A DNA stretch of 64,000 nt from Aminobacter niigataensis. GTDB taxonomy: Bacteria > Pseudomonadota > Alphaproteobacteria > Rhizobiales > Rhizobiaceae. The stretch is taken from assembly GCF_014200015.1 (NCBI RefSeq), contig NZ_JACHOT010000007.1, positions 124,001-188,000 on the forward strand, written 5' to 3'. Positions 61,196 through 64,000 of this stretch are shown piece after piece. The notes under the pieces were generated by a model. It was not told the origin of the DNA, did not search any database, and saw only the letters and a list, made by a program, of their open reading frames with translations. Positions within the stretch are counted from its first letter, which is position 1; the number at the start of each line of letters is the position of its first letter. A program made the position numbers and the translations under genes.

Positions 61196-61372
61196 GTCTT
61201 ACCTTCTCCCCTTGTGGGAGAAGGTAAATCGGCGCGAAGCGCCGAGACGGATGAGGGGTGTTGGAAGATATACGAGGCATCAGGAGCGGGCGCAGGACCG
61301 AATTTCGAAAACCGAGCTCCGGCCAGCACTCCTCATTGCTTCGAGGCACCTTCTCCCACAAGGGGAGAAGGA
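61196..61372. repeat. Hairpin repeat unit after the LLM gene
   Basis: CCTTCTCC-CCTTGTGG-GAGAAGG at 61202-61226 and CTTCTCCCACAAGGGGAGAAG at about 61349-61370 flank GGCGCGAAGCGCC and GACGGATGAGGGGTG. The architecture matches the repeat at 16.4 kb (stem, ATGAGGGGTG, stem), so it is a second copy of that family. Confidence 0.8.
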
Positions 61373-61380
61373 AGAGTGCG

Positions 61381-62610
61381 CTATCGCATAGCCTCTACGA
61401 TGCCCTTGTCCGGAAAACACGTCGCTGCGCGGCCATTCTTGGCCTGCCAGTCGCCGATCGAGCGACGGGTCTTGAACCCCGGCAACCCATCGGCGCCGCC
61501 GACGTCGTAGCCGAGCTTTTCCAGCCCACGCTGCATGGCGGCGATGTCGGAGCGGTAGAGCCCGTCGACCTTGCCCCAGCTGCCGGCGAAGCGCCTGTCG
61601 CCTGACGCGATCCGGTCGGCGCCATGGCCGATGAACAGCGCATAGACGTCGCTCTCGTTGTATTCCTTGAGCACGTAGAAATTGGGCGTGACGATGAAGG
61701 CAGGCCCGTTGCGTCCCGCCGGCATCATCAGGAAACCTTCGGCCCTCGCTTCGTTTTGCGGGAATGGCTTGCCGCCGATACGGCCGATGCCCATCGCCGC
61801 CCAGTCGGCGATTTTTTTGCCCTGGTCAGGACCCTCCAGAGCGCAGGTTACGGTATCCGGCACCGACACCTCGAAACCCCAGTCGCGCCCCTTCACCCAG
61901 CCGTAATGGACAAGATAGTTGGCGATCGAGGCCAGCGTGTCGGGCGTCGAGTTCCAGATGTCGGCGCGGCCGTCGCCGTCGAAATCGACGGCATGCTCGA
62001 GGAACGAAGTCGGCAGGAACTGCGGCTGGCCAAGCGCGCCGGCCCAGGACGAGCGCATGGCCTTGCGGCTGACCAGCCCGCGCTCGACCATCTCGAGACC
62101 GGCGAGCAACTCCTTGCGGAACATGTCCTTACGGGTGGCGAGAAATGCCTTGGTGCCCAGCACCTCGAAGGCATCGTAAGGCATCTTGGCGGCGCCAAAG
62201 CCAGACTCGCGGCCCCATATGGCGAGCACCACGCCGCGGGGCACGCCGAAGCGCTTTTCGATCGCGGCAAGCGTTTTGGCATTGGAGCCGGCACGCGTGC
62301 GCCCGCCTGCACTGACCGCACCCAGGGTCTTCTCGGCGAAGTAGTTGCCTGGCGAACCGAACTCGGCCTGGTGCTGCTTCTTCGGCGTCTTCGGCTTTTC
62401 GCCGGGCAAGACGAGGTCGGGCAACTTGAGATTGGGCGAGACGCCGGCGAAAGCCGCGTCGAATGTCGCCCTGGAGATGCCCTTGGCCTTGGCTTCCGGC
62501 CAGAGGTCCTTCGCCAGCCAGGCCTGGAACTGGCTGTCGATGGGGGCAGCGGAGGCTGGGGCGGCGCAGGCCAAGAGTCCTATCACCAGCGAAGCCAGGA
62601 ACTGGCGCAA
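61381..62610 (-). CDS. Lytic murein transglycosylase (MltB family)
   Basis: About 409 residues from the TTG at 62610 (GGAG eight bases upstream); the longer open frame upstream lies in a repeat. A signal peptide ends near APASAAP. The SLT_2/MltB domain contains the catalytic glutamate in GRESGFG and GQPQFLPTSFL. A peptidoglycan-binding domain (PG_binding_1) closes the protein (RGLEKLGYDVGGADGLPGFKTR). It cleaves peptidoglycan with formation of anhydromuramic ends in the periplasm. Confidence 0.93.
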   Translation of the reverse strand: MRQFLASLVIGLLACAAPASAAPIDSQFQAWLAKDLWPEAKAKGISRATFDAAFAGVSPNLKLPDLVLPGEKPKTPKKQHQAEFGSPGNYFAEKTLGAVSAGGRTRAGSNAKTLAAIEKRFGVPRGVVLAIWGRESGFGAAKMPYDAFEVLGTKAFLATRKDMFRKELLAGLEMVERGLVSRKAMRSSWAGALGQPQFLPTSFLEHAVDFDGDGRADIWNSTPDTLASIANYLVHYGWVKGRDWGFEVSVPDTVTCALEGPDQGKKIADWAAMGIGRIGGKPFPQNEARAEGFLMMPAGRNGPAFIVTPNFYVLKEYNESDVYALFIGHGADRIASGDRRFAGSWGKVDGLYRSDIAAMQRGLEKLGYDVGGADGLPGFKTRRSIGDWQAKNGRAATCFPDKGIVEAMR

Positions 62611-62624
62611 GGATTGCGCTCCAC

Positions 62625-62788
62625 GTTGCCCCCCTCTGTCCTGGCGGACATCTCCCCCACAAGGGGGGAGATTGGCGGCTGCGCCCTCACCGCTCGTCGT
62701 GCAACGACGGTGGAGATTGGCCAAAGGTGCGATGAGGGCTGATCTCCTCCCTTGTGGGGGAGATGTCCGCCAGGACAGAGGGGGGCAA
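62625..62788. repeat. Inverted pair of hairpin repeats between recR and transglycosylase genes
   Basis: Arms at 62625-62672 and 62741-62788 are inverted copies with TGTCCTGGCGGACA and CTCCCCCACAAGGGGGGAG stems. It is the third member of the family seen at 13.4 and 14.7 kb, with another compensated change in the first palindrome. Confidence 0.85.
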
Positions 62789-62830
62789 CTTAGGGCGCCG
62801 ATCATCCAACCTCCCTGCAAGCCAATTGCG

Positions 62831-63436
62831 TCAAAACACGGTCCGCGACTTGAGGGCCGCGGAAAGCGTGCCTTCGTCGAGATAATCGAGTTCGCCACCG
62901 ACCGGCACGCCATGTGCCAGCCGCGTGATCTTCACGTCGAAGCCGGAGAGCTGGTCGGTGAGATAGTGCGCCGTGGTCTGGCCCTCGACGGTGGCGTTGA
63001 CCGCCAGGATGACCTCGCTGACGCCGCCCTCGGCGATGCGGGTCACCAGTTGTTTGATGGTCAGCTGGTCCGGCCCCACGCCATCCAGCGGCGACAGCGT
63101 GCCACCAAGCACATGGAAACGCGCATTCATGGCGCCAGCCCGCTCCAGCGCCCAGAGATCCGACACGTCCTCGACGACGATGATGGTGGTCGGGTCGCGA
63201 CGCGGATCGGTGCAGATCATGCAGGGATCGGAGGTATCGACATTGCCGCAGGTCGAGCAGACACGCACCTTGTCGACCGCTTCGCCCATGGCGGCAGCCA
63301 GAGGTGCCAGCAGCTGCTCTTTCTTCTTGATCAAATGGAGGGCTGCGCGTCGGGCCGAACGGGGCCCAAGCCCCGGCACCTTGGCCAGCAGCTGAATCAG
63401 GCGTTCGATCTCGGGACCGGCGATTCGCTTCGACAT
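62831..63436 (-). CDS. recR: Recombination protein RecR
   Basis: A 201-residue RecFOR-pathway protein. The N-terminal helix-hairpin-helix ([18 protein letters not shown]), the zinc finger ([16 protein letters not shown]) and the Toprim domain ([17 protein letters not shown]...[10 protein letters not shown]) are visible. Start 63436 was chosen over the longer open frame. The usual dnaX-ybaB partners are not upstream here. Confidence 0.96.
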   Translation of the reverse strand: MSKRIAGPEIERLIQLLAKVPGLGPRSARRAALHLIKKKEQLLAPLAAAMGEAVDKVRVCSTCGNVDTSDPCMICTDPRRDPTTIIVVEDVSDLWALERAGAMNARFHVLGGTLSPLDGVGPDQLTIKQLVTRIAEGGVSEVILAVNATVEGQTTAHYLTDQLSGFDVKITRLAHGVPVGGELDYLDEGTLSAALKSRTVF

Positions 63437-63524
63437 GGAAGCGGTATAAAACGAGGAGCGAATGGTGAGTAGCGAATAGTGACGAAGCGCCAACCGGCTG
63501 CTCCTGTCTTCTTTCCCTATTCGC

Positions 63525-64000
63525 TCAGTCGCTCATCGGCCTGTCCTGGCTGGCAATCAGCGCGCCGATCGCGTCGGCATCCTCGGATGTCGCCTGGAAC
63601 GACATGGCACTGGCCAGTGCCGCATCGGAACCGGCGGAAGCGACGGTCGTCGGCTTCTCCTCGACAACGCCCGGCAGCGCCTGTGGTTCGGCTGAAGCGA
63701 CCATGGTTTCGGCCTCGATCGCAGCAGGCAGCGGCTTTCTGCGACTGCGCTTCTCGTAGAAGGCGTTGCCACCGGCGACTGTCGTGTAGTGCATGTTCTT
63801 GTAGGGAAACTTCAGCCCGGCCGTGTGGAAGAACATCACTTCGGGCTTCACCTTTGGGTGACGTTCGCCCTTGAGCACGGCATCCGCAGCCGCCTGCACG
63901 TCGGGCAAGGCCTTCGAATTCATCGGTCGCGACAGCACGCCGGGCGCGAACTGGCCTTTCTGGCCAACCACACCGCAGACCGTTTCGCCATATTCGCCCG
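63525..64000 (-). CDS. SleB-type cell-wall hydrolase, C-terminal part
   Basis: The frame is open across the right edge, so the 5' end is outside the window. The visible 158 residues begin with [24 protein letters not shown], then [17 protein letters not shown] and [13 protein letters not shown], the pattern of the Hydrolase_2/SleB cell-wall amidase or transglycosylase fold. A low-complexity alanine/serine/glutamate tail of about 70 residues follows. It faces recR with an 88-base gap that has a tandem AGTAGCGAATAGTGA-like word at 63466-63483. Confidence 0.85.
   Translation of the reverse strand, partial: GEYGETVCGVVGQKGQFAPGVLSRPMNSKALPDVQAAADAVLKGERHPKVKPEVMFFHTAGLKFPYKNMHYTTVAGGNAFYEKRSRRKPLPAAIEAETMVASAEPQALPGVVEEKPTTVASAGSDAALASAMSFQATSEDADAIGALIASQDRPMSD

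Overview
The window is about 63% GC, with densely packed genes, ATGA start/stop overlaps and many short intergenic hairpin repeats. Gene content points to an alphaproteobacterium of the Rhizobiales, most like Mesorhizobium/Aminobacter (Phyllobacteriaceae): an fdhD-fdsD formate dehydrogenase tail, a BMP-type nucleoside ABC transporter, and the rpmH-rnpA-yidC-engB-argB and dapD-dapE-truA-fmt-def series. The taxonomic call is inference; no rRNA gene is present.

Layout. 1-3.8 kb: end of a formate dehydrogenase operon, then an alpha/beta-hydrolase/degenerate cyclase/LuxR fusion regulator followed by three small enzyme-like genes. 3.8-9.6 kb: a DedA protein, a scar where two gene remnants meet tail to tail, a DeoR regulator divergent from a choline-kinase-like/FAD amine dehydrogenase pair, and a CAP lipoprotein. 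9.6-17.6 kb: a DMT transporter, then a minus-strand operon for a Tat-exported BMP-binding protein, an ATPase, two permeases and a cytosine-deaminase-like amidohydrolase, with a hairpin repeat in each of its three long gaps. 17.8-26.6 kb: an MsbA-like exporter, aldehyde dehydrogenase, carbonic anhydrase, lrgAB flanked by two small GNATs, and a flavin monooxygenase/F420-reductase-like pair divergent from an HxlR regulator.

26.7-32.0 kb: two identical tRNA-Arg(ACG) genes in direct orientation, each with its own promoter, bracket about 5 kb that holds a glycine-rich autotransporter, a divergent AraC regulator, a small orphan gene and what looks like the tail of a serine recombinase running into the second tRNA. 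This is the clearest accessory segment.

32-57 kb: housekeeping genes (rpmH, rnpA, yidC, engB, argB, dapD, dapE, truA, fmt, def, rmuC) interrupted by accessory modules: a CatB-like acetyltransferase; msrB; a fasciclin/anti-sigma/ECF-sigma module with matching ECF-type promoter candidates; an Lrp regulator divergent from phhA; a diguanylate cyclase; and a LOG-family protein.

57.5-64 kb: a two-hairpin element with ACGA loops that matches a guanidine-II (mini-ykkC) riboswitch directly upstream of a Gdx/SugE-type SMR exporter; two further LLM flavin oxidoreductases; a lytic transglycosylase; recR; and the 3' part of a SleB-type cell-wall hydrolase that runs off the window.
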